Origin: DATFQI01 sp035264365
GTDB taxonomy: Bacteria; Actinomycetota; Thermoleophilia; Solirubrobacterales; Solirubrobacteraceae
DNA length: 15,222 nt
Reading direction: 5' to 3'
Assembly (NCBI GenBank): GCA_035264365.1
Contig: DATFQI010000171.1
Coordinates: forward strand, 1 to 15,222
Positions 1-8,214 of the stretch are shown in pieces; within the stretch, counting starts at the first letter, position 1, and each line of letters begins with the position of its first letter. Under the pieces are notes generated by a model. The model saw nothing but the letters and a program-made list of their open reading frames with translations, made no database searches and had not been told where the DNA came from. The position numbers and the translations under genes are program-made.

Positions 1-2
1 GC

Positions 3-116
3 CTCGTCGGCGGCGCCCTGGGCTCGGGCTTCGAGTCCCAGGACGCCGTGCGACGGGTCGCCTTCGGCGTCCGCGAGCGCCACCGCCGCGAGGAGGCGCC
101 CGCGGAGCCTCACTAG
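3..116 (+). CDS. C-terminal end of an unidentified protein (partial)
   Basis: An open frame enters from the left edge and ends at TAG 114-116, giving about 37 residues. The tail reads as a Gly/Ala-rich stretch followed by a charged helix (SGFESQDAVRRVAFGVRERH, then an Arg/Glu-rich end). Codons end in G or C, as in the coding regions nearby. The amphipathic, basic C-terminus could be the cytoplasmic tail of a membrane protein, but too little is present to name a family. Its stop overlaps the stop of the PfpI fossil on the other strand within a single CTAG. Confidence 0.5.
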   Translation, partial: LVGGALGSGFESQDAVRRVAFGVRERHRREEAPAEPH

Positions 117-205
117 CGGGCCTGGTGCGGCCCCTCGGCGAGCTCCTCGACGACCTTGGCGCAGAACGCCGGCAGGTCGTCGGGGCTGCGGCTGGACACG
201 AGGCC
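113..205 (-). pseudogene. DJ-1/PfpI-family protease/amidase fossil (last ~30 codons only)
   Basis: Read on the - strand, 205-113 encodes GLVSSRSPDDLPAFCAKVVE and about ten more residues before TAG 113-115. This matches the conserved C-terminal end of PfpI/YhbO-type DJ-1 superfamily proteins, where a '(N/G)LVTSR.P.DLPAF' segment precedes the last helix. Immediately upstream in the same frame is a stop (206-208). Neither that frame nor the others up to the tRNA terminator shows the nucleophile-elbow Cys or the rest of the fold. I read it as the remnant of a deleted gene, not a short gene: there is no start codon or ribosome-binding site. The family match is from memory of the motif. Confidence 0.6.
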
Positions 206-310
206 CTACACGCTGTGGCCTTCCCGCTGTGCGGCGCCGCTCGCTGATGCATGCGCATCATCTTCGGCTGGGGCAGCAGACCCTCGGTCCGCACGCTGCA
301 AAACGACCCG

Positions 311-340
311 AGAAACGAAGAAACCCTGCATGTGCAGGGC
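311..340 (-). terminator. Intrinsic terminator of tRNA-Gly
   Basis: A 7-bp perfect stem, CCCTGCA (324-330) with TGCAGGG (333-339), is followed on the - strand by a T-rich run (TTTCTTCGTTTC). It lies 11 nt beyond the tRNA 3' end. This is the only classic stem plus T-tract terminator in the window. Confidence 0.8.
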
Positions 341-350
341 TTCTAAGAGG

Positions 351-424
351 AGCGGCTGAAGGGACTCGAACCCTCGACCTTCTGCATGGCAAGCAGACGC
401 TCTAGCCAACTGAGCTACAGCCGC
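351..424 (-). tRNA. tRNA-Gly (anticodon GCC)
   Basis: The reverse complement folds as a full 74-nt tRNA. The acceptor stem GCGGCTG (424-418) pairs with CAGCCGC (358-352), with a T discriminator at 351. The D arm reads TAGCTCAGTTGGCTAGAGC and the T arm carries GGGTTCGAGTCCC. The anticodon stem TCTGC/GCAGA holds the loop TTGCCAT, so the anticodon is GCC (378-380) and reads GGC/GGT glycine codons. CCA is not encoded (the 3' flank is CCT), so it must be added after transcription. A -10-like box lies upstream and an intrinsic terminator downstream, so this is a single-gene transcription unit. Confidence 0.97.
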
Positions 425-440
425 GCTGGATTGCGCCAGC

Positions 441-446
441 AGTCTA
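441..446 (-). promoter_or_regulatory. -10 box of the tRNA-Gly promoter
   Basis: TAGACT on the - strand lies 16 nt before the mature tRNA 5' end, so transcription would start about 10 nt upstream of the tRNA. No good -35 hexamer is visible at 16-18 bp spacing. The 5' leader includes a small GCTGG/CCAGC inverted repeat (425-429 with 436-440). Confidence 0.5.
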
Positions 447-489
447 GCGAGCCCTTGCGGTGTCCGGCAGGCGTGGTTGTCTGGTTCGG

Positions 490-885
490 ATGCACCTCGA
501 GCAGATCGCCGTGATCGTCGACGAGTACGACGCCGCCATCCGGTTCTACGTGGATGTGCTGGGCTTCGAGCTGGTGGAGGACTCGCCTTCGCTGACCAAC
601 GACGGGCGGCCGAAGCGGTGGGTCGTCGTGCGGCCTCCCGGGGCGCAGACGGCGCTGCTGCTGGCGCAGGCGGATGGGGAGCGGCAGGCGGCCGCGGTCG
701 GGGATCAGTTCGCGGGGCGGGTCGGGCTGTTCCTGCGGGTGGACGACTTCGACGCGACCTTTGAGCGGATGCGCGCGGCCGGCGTCGAGCTCCTGGGCGA
801 GCCGCGTGACGAGCCCTATGGCCGGGTCGTCGTGTTCGTGGACGTCGCCGGGAACCGCTGGGACCTGCTGGGGCCGCGGCCATGA
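490..885 (+). CDS. VOC-superfamily (glyoxalase/bleomycin-resistance fold) protein
   Basis: A 131-aa protein with the hallmark VOC beta-alpha-beta-beta-beta pattern. The N-terminal IAVIVDEYDAAIRFYVDVLG motif (residues 6-25) corresponds to the family's 'v.D.d.a..FY...LGF', and the protein ends in the usual 'D..GN.w.LL' strand (residues 118-127). The length is typical of a single VOC monomer that dimerises. The usual first metal ligand on strand 1 appears as Gln5 rather than His, and the C-terminal ligand position is Asp125 rather than Glu. Metal use and a true glyoxalase I role are therefore doubtful. I chose ATG 490 over the in-frame GTG 460 because homology starts at once after it; neither has a clear ribosome-binding site. 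Its stop overlaps the SDR start (ATGA), so the two are co-translated. Substrate unknown. Confidence 0.85.
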   Translation: MHLEQIAVIVDEYDAAIRFYVDVLGFELVEDSPSLTNDGRPKRWVVVRPPGAQTALLLAQADGERQAAAVGDQFAGRVGLFLRVDDFDATFERMRAAGVELLGEPRDEPYGRVVVFVDVAGNRWDLLGPRP

Positions 886-1637
886 GGGTGCTGGTCACCG
901 GTGCGACCGACGGGATCGGGGAGGAGATCGCCCGGCAGATGGCCGGGCGCGGCGCCCGCGTGATCGTGCACGGGCGCAGCGCGGAGAAGGCCGAGGCGGC
1001 GGCGGAGCGCACGGGCGCTGCCGAGATCGCGGTCGCCGACCTGGCCTCGTTCGCGCAGGTGAGAGCGATGGCCGACGGCCTGAGCGGCTCGCTGGACGGG
1101 CTCGTCAACAACGCGGGGATCGGCTACGGCACCGCGCCGCCACGCAATGCCCGCACCGAGGACGGCCACGAGCCCACCTGGCAGGTCAACTTCCTCTCGG
1201 CGTTCCTCCTGACCGAGCTGCTGCGGGAGCGGCTGAGGGGCGGGCGGGTGGTGCACGTGTCGAGCGGCGTCCACTCGAGCGGCTCCGTCGACCTCGAGCG
1301 ACCGGACGAGCCGCGCTACGCGACGCCGTACGCGCAATCGAAGATCGCGCTGGTGATGCTCGCGCGCGAGCAGGGCGAGCGCTGGGCGCGGGACGGCGGG
1401 CCTGCCGTCAACGCCTGCAGCCCCGGCTGGATCGCCACGAAGATGGGCGGCGCGGGCGGCGGAGACCTCGCCGATGGCGCGGACACGCCCGTCTGGATGC
1501 TCACGGATCCCTCGCTCGAGGGCGTCACCGGGCGCTACTTCTGGCAGCGCCGCGAGGAGGAGCCCAACCCGCAGACGAACGACGAGACGGCCCGTCGGCG
1601 GCTCGTCGAGCTCGCGCGCGCCGCGACGGGTCGATAG
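882..1637 (+). CDS. Short-chain dehydrogenase/reductase (SDR)
   Basis: A 251-aa classical SDR with the full motif set: the TGATDGIG dinucleotide-binding loop (6-13), NNAG (76-79), Asn103, catalytic Ser127/128, Tyr150 and Lys154 in YAQSK, and the PG turn (181-182). An Arg after strand 2 (HGRS, residue 32) suggests NADPH preference. The 'T.DG.E.TWQVNFLSAFLLT' region and overall layout resemble retinol-dehydrogenase/WWOX-like bacterial SDRs, which reduce or oxidise lipophilic carbonyls or alcohols; the substrate cannot be read from sequence. The gene starts inside the VOC stop codon (4-nt overlap), so the pair is an operon and may act on the same small molecule. A hairpin lies at its 3' end. Confidence 0.9.
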   Translation: MRVLVTGATDGIGEEIARQMAGRGARVIVHGRSAEKAEAAAERTGAAEIAVADLASFAQVRAMADGLSGSLDGLVNNAGIGYGTAPPRNARTEDGHEPTWQVNFLSAFLLTELLRERLRGGRVVHVSSGVHSSGSVDLERPDEPRYATPYAQSKIALVMLAREQGERWARDGGPAVNACSPGWIATKMGGAGGGDLADGADTPVWMLTDPSLEGVTGRYFWQRREEEPNPQTNDETARRRLVELARAATGR

Positions 1638-1664
1638 CTCACGCCCTGCGTGGGCAATCGACCC
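1628..1664. terminator. Hairpin between convergent genes (SDR / transglycosylase)
   Basis: A perfect 8-bp inverted repeat, GGGTCGAT (1628-1635) with ATCGACCC (1657-1664), encloses a second 4-bp stem, GCCC/GGGC (1643-1646 with 1652-1655). It starts within the last codons of the SDR gene and ends 9 nt before the transglycosylase stop. There is no T-tract on either strand. It could act as a bidirectional barrier between the two converging transcripts. Confidence 0.55.
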
Positions 1665-1673
1665 CTCGATGCT

Positions 1674-2561
1674 TCAGGGGGTGCGCTGCCCCGGGCCGGT
1701 GCGGCGCTCGTCGCCGATGTAGACCGCCCAGGCGTAGTACGCGTAGAAGCGGCGCCGGTCCACGCGGATCCGGCGCGCGTAGGCGCTGATCGCGCGCACG
1801 TAGTGCAGCGACGGGTTGTAGTGGTGCAGCGCCCGCGCCTCGTCGCCTGGGGCGCCGTTCGCGCGCAGGTAGTTCGCTGCCCCCAGGATCGCGTCGCGCG
1901 GCGAGGCGATGTCGCCGCCGAGCCCGTAGGCTGCCCAGGTGGCCGGCATGAACTGCATCGGCCCGCGCGCGCCCGAGATGGAGCGGTTGCGCAGCCGGCC
2001 GAAGCCCGATTCGACGAAGTTGACCGCAGCCAGGAGCGGCGGGCCGACGCGGAAGCGCCGCCAGGCGCGCCGGTAGTACCCGCGCAGCGAGTCCGCCGGC
2101 GCAGCCCGCCCGATCGCGATCCGCGGCGGCGGCCCGTTCCGCACCGACACGATCCGAGAGAGCTCGGAGCGGGCGAGGACGTTGTCGCGCGCCTCGGAGC
2201 GCAGCCGCGCCGGCAGCGCCCGCAGCACCCCGCGCGCCAGCGAAGCCCGGCGGCCGAGCAGCCGATAGATGCGCTGCTCGCGCACGGCATGGACCGCCAC
2301 CGTCTCGGGCGGCCCGCCGCGCCCCGGATCCCCGGAAGCGCGCCACTCGTCGACCGCCGCGTAGAGCGCGTCGCGCTCGCGCATCAGCTCTTCCGCGAGC
2401 GCCTCCGCACCGGAGGGCAGCGGCGCGTCCGGCCCCGGCGTCGCGGAAGCGACAGGCGTCGGCGTCGGCGCCTCCGCCTGGCCCGGCGCGCTACGCGACT
2501 CGCCGCCGCAGCCGGTCAGCGCGACGGCGAGCACCACGATCGTCAGAGCCGCACGAAGCAC
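1674..2561 (-). CDS. Lytic transglycosylase lipoprotein (SLT fold)
   Basis: A 295-aa predicted lipoprotein. The hydrophobic leader ends in the lipobox LTGC (Cys18), and a Pro/Thr-rich linker follows (31-47). The C-terminal domain has Slt70-type signatures: 'NFVESGFG' with catalytic Glu184, 'GARGPMQFMP' (197-206) and 'HHYNPSLHYVRAISAYA' (246-262). Such enzymes cleave the MurNAc-GlcNAc bond of peptidoglycan to give 1,6-anhydro ends. The middle region (about 55-145) resembles no domain I can name. The start is GTG 2561. No good Shine-Dalgarno is seen, but TAGGCT stands 7 nt before it, which fits a leaderless start. The gene lies 16 nt downstream of the membrane protein gene, so read-through from there is also likely. 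Confidence 0.9.
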   Translation of the reverse strand: MLRAALTIVVLAVALTGCGGESRSAPGQAEAPTPTPVASATPGPDAPLPSGAEALAEELMRERDALYAAVDEWRASGDPGRGGPPETVAVHAVREQRIYRLLGRRASLARGVLRALPARLRSEARDNVLARSELSRIVSVRNGPPPRIAIGRAAPADSLRGYYRRAWRRFRVGPPLLAAVNFVESGFGRLRNRSISGARGPMQFMPATWAAYGLGGDIASPRDAILGAANYLRANGAPGDEARALHHYNPSLHYVRAISAYARRIRVDRRRFYAYYAWAVYIGDERRTGPGQRTP

Positions 2562-2568
2562 TCTGATG

Positions 2569-2574
2569 AGCCTA
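2569..2574 (-). promoter_or_regulatory. Candidate -10 box, leaderless start of the transglycosylase
   Basis: TAGGCT on the - strand is followed by 7 nt and then GTG 2561, which would put the transcription start at the start codon. It sits in the 16-nt gap after the membrane protein stop. No clear -35 is visible. Confidence 0.4.
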
Positions 2575-2577
2575 GAG

Positions 2578-4509
2578 TCAGCGCATCAGCTCGGCGTCCT
2601 GCTCCCGCGCCGCCGCGCCCGAGCCGTTCGCCGCTGCCTGGGCGGACGCGGCGATCGAGCCGCGGTCGGCCTTGCGCTCGCGGTCCTGGTCCATGCGTCG
2701 CAGCCCGATCACCAGCGCTGCGGTGATGCCCGCGACGATCAGCAGCACGATGAGGTAGGCCAGCGTGGTCAGGAAGCCGGGCACGCCCTGCTTCTGCTCG
2801 CGCTGGAGGTTCTTCTTGTCGAGCACGAAGTCGCGCGTCATCGAGGCCTCGGCCGGGACCTCCTTGGCGGGGATCGCCTTGTCCTCGGGCAGGAAGACGG
2901 GCAGGCCCGCGACGACGTCGCCGGTGTGCAGGCGCAGCGTCGTCTTCCAGTTGCCGTAGACCGGCATCGGCTTCGTCGTGCGGTAGACGCCGGGGGAGAC
3001 CTCGCGCATGTCGCCCACGATCGAGCTGCCGCCCTGCCAGGAGGTGGTGACGAACCACTCCGCGTCCTTCGCCGCGTCGGGCGGGGTGACGCGGACCTCG
3101 GCGTCCACGCGGCGCTCGGGCGCGCCGCTGACCTCGGTCAGCCGGACCTGCGCGCTGATGTTCTCGGGCTCGGCGATCGGCAGCGGGTAGGCGACCGCCA
3201 CGATCAGCCCGATCCCGGCCGCGATCACGGCCCAGCGCGGGGACGGGGCGAGCTCCTCCACCGGCGGGGCGAGCGCGCGGCCGATCGCGCCGCCGAGCAC
3301 GCCGCCCGAGACGGCGGCGAGCAGGCCGAAGATCACGGCCTCGGGGAGCAGCGAGGACGGCCACGACATGGTCATCCAGACGTGCGACCAGCCCCATTCG
3401 GCCGCCAGGCCGATCGTGCCGATCGCCGCGCCCGCGACGGCGCCGAACAGCGCCGGGCGGCGGACCGTCAGCAGCAGCGCGACGACCTCGACGCACACGG
3501 CCTCGACGATGTAGAGCGGGAAGTGCGGCGTCGTCTGGCCCCACACGCCGCCCACGAGCCCGGTCAGCAGGCCGCGGATCGCCAAGAAGCCGAAGACCGC
3601 CATCAGCGCGCCGCCGCGGCCGATCCAGATCCGCGCGGTCACGAGCGCGATCGAGGCGGCCAGCATCAGCAGCACCGGGTGGTAGAGCAGCCGGAACTGC
3701 GGGACCGAGAAGTCGAACTCGGCCTGCACGGTCGAGAGCCCGACGAGGAAGGCGCCGGCGAGCAGCGCGCGGCGCAGGACCGGCATGCTCTTGTTCGGCT
3801 CGCGGCCGGACTTGGTGGCGGCGCGCGCGCCCTCCGCGATCAGCATCGCGGCGGCCAGCGTCGCCAGCGAGGCGCCGCCGATCAGCATCAGGTGCGTCGG
3901 GCCCCAGAGCGTCACGTCCTGGCCGAACAGCCGGTGCCAGACGTCGTCGAGCGGGAAGCCCGCGAGGGCGAAGCCGGCGCAGGCGGTCATCAGCACGGCG
4001 CCGAGCGGCGCGTACCAGTCCTTCTGCAGGCGCACGGCGGTCGAGCTGGGCTTGACGCCCTTCTCGGGCAGCGCCATCGAGAGCAGGCCCGCGATGAAGA
4101 TGCCGAACAGGCCGAACAGGATCAGGTAGTGCGCGGGGTTGGCGAGCGGACCGGGGTCGCGGCCGTTGTCGATGTGCAGGGAGATGTCCCAGTACATCCC
4201 GATCACGGCGATCAGCAGCGCGACGCCGACGAACACGTTCGGCAGCGACGCCCAGCCGGGGACGCCGGTCAGCTTCTCGCTGTAGGCCGCCGCGCGGCCG
4301 ACGAACTTCACGCGGCCGCTGCGGTGGCCGAAGACGACCACGAGCGCGATCGCGGTGACGACGCCGGCCATGGCCGTCGCCAGGATGACCTCGCCGATCG
4401 CGGCCCCGCCAGCCGGGTCGGCCTTCTCACCGCTCTGGGCGGCGGCGGTCGCAGGAGCGGCCAGCACGGCGATGGCCGCCATCAGCAGTGGTGTGACTCG
4501 AACCGGCAC
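2578..4509 (-). CDS. Uncharacterised multi-pass membrane protein with conserved-looking His/Trp motifs and a C-terminal extracytoplasmic beta domain
   Basis: A 643-aa protein. The start is GTG 4509, set by GGGAGG 10 nt upstream (4520-4525). A signal-peptide-like N-terminus (1-25, ATAAAQS) is followed by about twelve hydrophobic segments (roughly 38-60, 92-108, 127-146, 165-186, 203-226, 246-262, 273-292, 299-320, 328-348, 352-370, 386-408, 426-442). A soluble domain (450-555) resembling the YtkA/FixH-like fold ('SPGVYRTTKPMPVYGNWKTT') comes next, then a last membrane helix (578-602) and a charged tail. Polar/aromatic clusters at membrane edges stand out: WDISLHID (107-114), H127, DDVWHRLFG (188-196), WGPTHLM (202-208), YHP (276-278), H329, WGWSHVW (372-378). 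They look like metal or cofactor ligands, but that is inference. I recall similar actinobacterial hypothetical proteins and no assigned function. It diverges from tetR across a tandem operator. Confidence 0.85.
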   Translation of the reverse strand: MPVRVTPLLMAAIAVLAAPATAAAQSGEKADPAGGAAIGEVILATAMAGVVTAIALVVVFGHRSGRVKFVGRAAAYSEKLTGVPGWASLPNVFVGVALLIAVIGMYWDISLHIDNGRDPGPLANPAHYLILFGLFGIFIAGLLSMALPEKGVKPSSTAVRLQKDWYAPLGAVLMTACAGFALAGFPLDDVWHRLFGQDVTLWGPTHLMLIGGASLATLAAAMLIAEGARAATKSGREPNKSMPVLRRALLAGAFLVGLSTVQAEFDFSVPQFRLLYHPVLLMLAASIALVTARIWIGRGGALMAVFGFLAIRGLLTGLVGGVWGQTTPHFPLYIVEAVCVEVVALLLTVRRPALFGAVAGAAIGTIGLAAEWGWSHVWMTMSWPSSLLPEAVIFGLLAAVSGGVLGGAIGRALAPPVEELAPSPRWAVIAAGIGLIVAVAYPLPIAEPENISAQVRLTEVSGAPERRVDAEVRVTPPDAAKDAEWFVTTSWQGGSSIVGDMREVSPGVYRTTKPMPVYGNWKTTLRLHTGDVVAGLPVFLPEDKAIPAKEVPAEASMTRDFVLDKKNLQREQKQGVPGFLTTLAYLIVLLIVAGITAALVIGLRRMDQDRERKADRGSIAASAQAAANGSGAAAREQDAELMR

Positions 4510-4519
4510 GTGGAAACAG

Positions 4520-4525
4520 CCTCCC
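4520..4525 (-). promoter_or_regulatory. Ribosome-binding site of the membrane protein gene
   Basis: GGGAGG on the - strand lies 10 nt before GTG 4509. This decides the start: the open frame extends much further upstream, but only as antisense to tetR. Confidence 0.7.
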
Positions 4526-4529
4526 GAAG

Positions 4530-4556
4530 TTACCGCCAGTAAATTACGGTGGGTAA
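4530..4556. promoter_or_regulatory. Tandem TetR-type operator: two TTAC-N5-GTAA palindromes
   Basis: TTACCGCCAGTAA (4530-4542) and TTACGGTGGGTAA (4544-4556) are two 13-bp palindromes separated by one A, so their centres are 14 bp apart. The pair also forms a larger imperfect palindrome around GTAAATTAC (4539-4547). It fills the gap between the divergent membrane protein and tetR genes, covers the tetR -10 box, and lies just upstream of the membrane protein ribosome-binding site. Binding by the adjacent TetR protein, repressing both genes, is the natural inference. The A/T-rich sites are unlike the surrounding sequence. Confidence 0.75.
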
Positions 4557-4559
4557 TAT
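4554..4559 (+). promoter_or_regulatory. -10 box of tetR, leaderless start
   Basis: TAATAT, 7 nt before ATG 4567, overlaps the right arm of the second operator palindrome. With TTACCG (4530-4535) as a poor -35 at 18 bp, transcription would start at or next to the ATG. No Shine-Dalgarno precedes the ATG, consistent with a leaderless mRNA. Confidence 0.6.
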
Positions 4560-4566
4560 AGCCCTC

Positions 4567-5241
4567 ATGGCATCTACCCCAACCGTGAGGTCGCACACAC
4601 GCGGAACGCGAAAGGTCCCGCGTGAGGTACGCGAGCGGCAGATGCTCGAGGTCGCCGGCCGGGCCTTCGCCGAGCGCGGCTTCCACGCCGCCTCGGTTGA
4701 CGCCATCGCCGAGGCGTCCGGCATCACCAAGCCGATGGTGTACGCCTATTTCGGCTCCAAGGAGGGCCTCTATCGCGCGTGCATGCAGCGCGCCCGAGCA
4801 CGCCTGCTCGATGCCCTGCGCGAGGGCGTCGACACCGGCGCGGCGCCCGACCAGCAGCTCTGGCACGGCCTGCTCGCGGTCTTCACGTTCGTCGAACGCG
4901 AGCGCGACTCGTGGGCGATCCTGCTCGGCGAGGTCACGCAGGGCACCGGCCCGTTCGCGCAGGACGGCGCCGCCGTGCGCCGCGAGCTCGCGGACCTCAT
5001 CGCCGAGCTGCTGCGCCGCGCCGCCTCGGCGGAGGGCCTGCAGACCGACGCGCTCGGCATCACCGACCAGCTCGCGCGGGCGCTGATGGGCGCCGGCGAG
5101 TCGCTCGCCGTCTGGTGGGGCGAGCACCCCGAGGAGCCCGTCGAGCACGTCGCGCTGCTGCTGATGAACTTCGCCTGGAACGGGCTCGGCGGGCTGATCG
5201 ACGGCCGCACCTGGACCCCGCCCGCCGCGCCCGGGACCTGA
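4567..5241 (+). CDS. TetR/AcrR-family transcriptional regulator
   Basis: A 224-aa protein. The N-terminal DNA-binding domain (about 18-70) shows the TetR pattern: 'AGRAFAERGFHAASVDAIAE' followed by the HTH 'ASGITKPMVYAYFGSKEGLY' (50-69). The C-terminal half is all-helical and diverse, as expected for a ligand-binding/dimerisation domain; the ligand is unknown. Start choice: ATG 4567 rather than the in-frame GTG 4549, because the GTG lies inside the second operator palindrome and the ATG sits 7 nt after a TAATAT box. It diverges from the membrane protein gene, so a local, autoregulated repressor of that operon is the simplest reading. Its stop lies in a palindrome with the stop of the convergent uvrA2-like gene. 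Confidence 0.9.
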   Translation: MASTPTVRSHTRGTRKVPREVRERQMLEVAGRAFAERGFHAASVDAIAEASGITKPMVYAYFGSKEGLYRACMQRARARLLDALREGVDTGAAPDQQLWHGLLAVFTFVERERDSWAILLGEVTQGTGPFAQDGAAVRRELADLIAELLRRAASAEGLQTDALGITDQLARALMGAGESLAVWWGEHPEEPVEHVALLLMNFAWNGLGGLIDGRTWTPPAAPGT

Positions 5242-5244
5242 GCC

Positions 5245-5248
<4 letters not shown>
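5238..5248. terminator. Palindrome containing both stop codons (tetR / uvrA2-like)
   Basis: CTGAGCCTCAG is a perfect inverted repeat with one central base. The TGA of tetR (5239-5241) and the TGA of the convergent gene (5245-5247 on the - strand) are its two arms. It is too short to be a sure terminator and no T-tract follows. Confidence 0.3.
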
Positions 5249-7608
<2,360 letters not shown>

Positions 7609-7615
7609 GTCCCGC

Positions 7616-7621
7616 AAGCTA
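7616..7621 (-). promoter_or_regulatory. Candidate -10 box, leaderless start of the uvrA2-like gene
   Basis: TAGCTT on the - strand is separated by 7 nt from GTG 7608. No Shine-Dalgarno at usable spacing is seen for either start. Together with the hairpin at 7645-7665, it suggests transcription independent of the upstream aminotransferase pair. Confidence 0.4.
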
Positions 7622-7644
7622 GCTGCCGGGCCTAAGCCGCGCTT

Positions 7645-7665
7645 CTCGATTCCTGATCAATCGAG
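7645..7665 (-). terminator. Hairpin at the end of the phosphoesterase gene
   Basis: A perfect 7-bp stem, CTCGATT (7645-7651) with AATCGAG (7659-7665), has a 7-nt loop that begins inside the phosphoesterase stop codon. No T-tract follows. It may end or attenuate the aminotransferase-phosphoesterase transcript before the uvrA2-like gene. Confidence 0.4.
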
Positions 7666-8214
7666 CCGCAGCACCTTCGCGCCCTGCACCCAGTGCACCT
7701 TGGTGTCGCCGAAGTGGTCGACGACCTCGCCGGGCGTAGGGTGGACGTGGCCGTGCACGACGTGCCTGGGATGGTGGCGCTCGACCCAGTCGCGGAGGCC
7801 CTCGAAGCCGACGTGCGCCGGGTCCTCGGGGTCGTCGTTGATGCCGGCGGGCGGGCAGTGGGCGATCAGGACGTCGGCGGCCGGGAGCTTCTTCGCGAGC
7901 TTGCTGGCTTGGCGCTGCGTGTACTGGTGCGGGCCCCCGCGCCCGTACTTCACGCACCCCTCGAAGCCCGCCACCGAGAGCCCGTGCATCGAGGTGCGGC
8001 GCCCGTGCAGGTCCTCGACCTCGAGCTCCTTGAGCAGGTCGGACGGGTCGTGGTTGCCGTGCACGCCGATGCGCGGGATCCGCGACATCCGCAGCGACTC
8101 GATCCACGCGCGGTCGAGGTCGCCGAGCAGCACGACCACGTCCACGTGCAGCCGCTTCGCCATCAGCGCCGCGTCCAGCGGCGGGCGCTGGTCGGCCAGC
8201 GCGAGGACGCGCAT
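7657..8214 (-). CDS. Small calcineurin-like metallophosphoesterase
   Basis: A 185-aa protein with most metallophosphoesterase motifs in order: LLGDLDR (GD, 31-32), GNHD (53-56), IAHCPP (His119) and GHVH (155-158), which bind a di-metal centre. The first motif, normally DxH, reads ALADQR (Asp8-Gln-Arg10), so one usual metal ligand is replaced by Arg. The enzyme may still bind metals in a modified site, as the small YfcE/MJ0936-like group varies here, or may be weakened. Its substrate (nucleotide, phosphodiester or phosphoprotein) cannot be told. Its ATG overlaps the aminotransferase stop by one base (TGATG), with GGGGAG 11 nt upstream, so it is translationally coupled to that gene. Confidence 0.85.
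   Translation of the reverse strand: MRVLALADQRPPLDAALMAKRLHVDVVVLLGDLDRAWIESLRMSRIPRIGVHGNHDPSDLLKELEVEDLHGRRTSMHGLSVAGFEGCVKYGRGGPHQYTQRQASKLAKKLPAADVLIAHCPPAGINDDPEDPAHVGFEGLRDWVERHHPRHVVHGHVHPTPGEVVDHFGDTKVHWVQGAKVLRLD

Noticed and set aside
206..310. Possible further PfpI sequence or small gene between the fossil and the tRNA terminator
   Set aside because: No frame continues the family motifs. It holds only a small TGATGC/GCATCA hairpin (245-260); I see no gene here.
2566..4542. 658-codon + strand frame over the membrane protein gene
   Set aside because: Shadow frame, rich in His/Gln/Asp/Arg repeats, with no recognisable domain and no start signals.
4549..4566. GTG 4549 as the tetR start
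   Set aside because: It lies inside the second operator palindrome and before the -10 box, so it would not be transcribed from the visible promoter.
4510..5148. N-terminal extension of the membrane protein frame to 856 aa
   Set aside because: The extra part is antisense to tetR and lies beyond a clear ribosome-binding site and signal peptide at GTG 4509.
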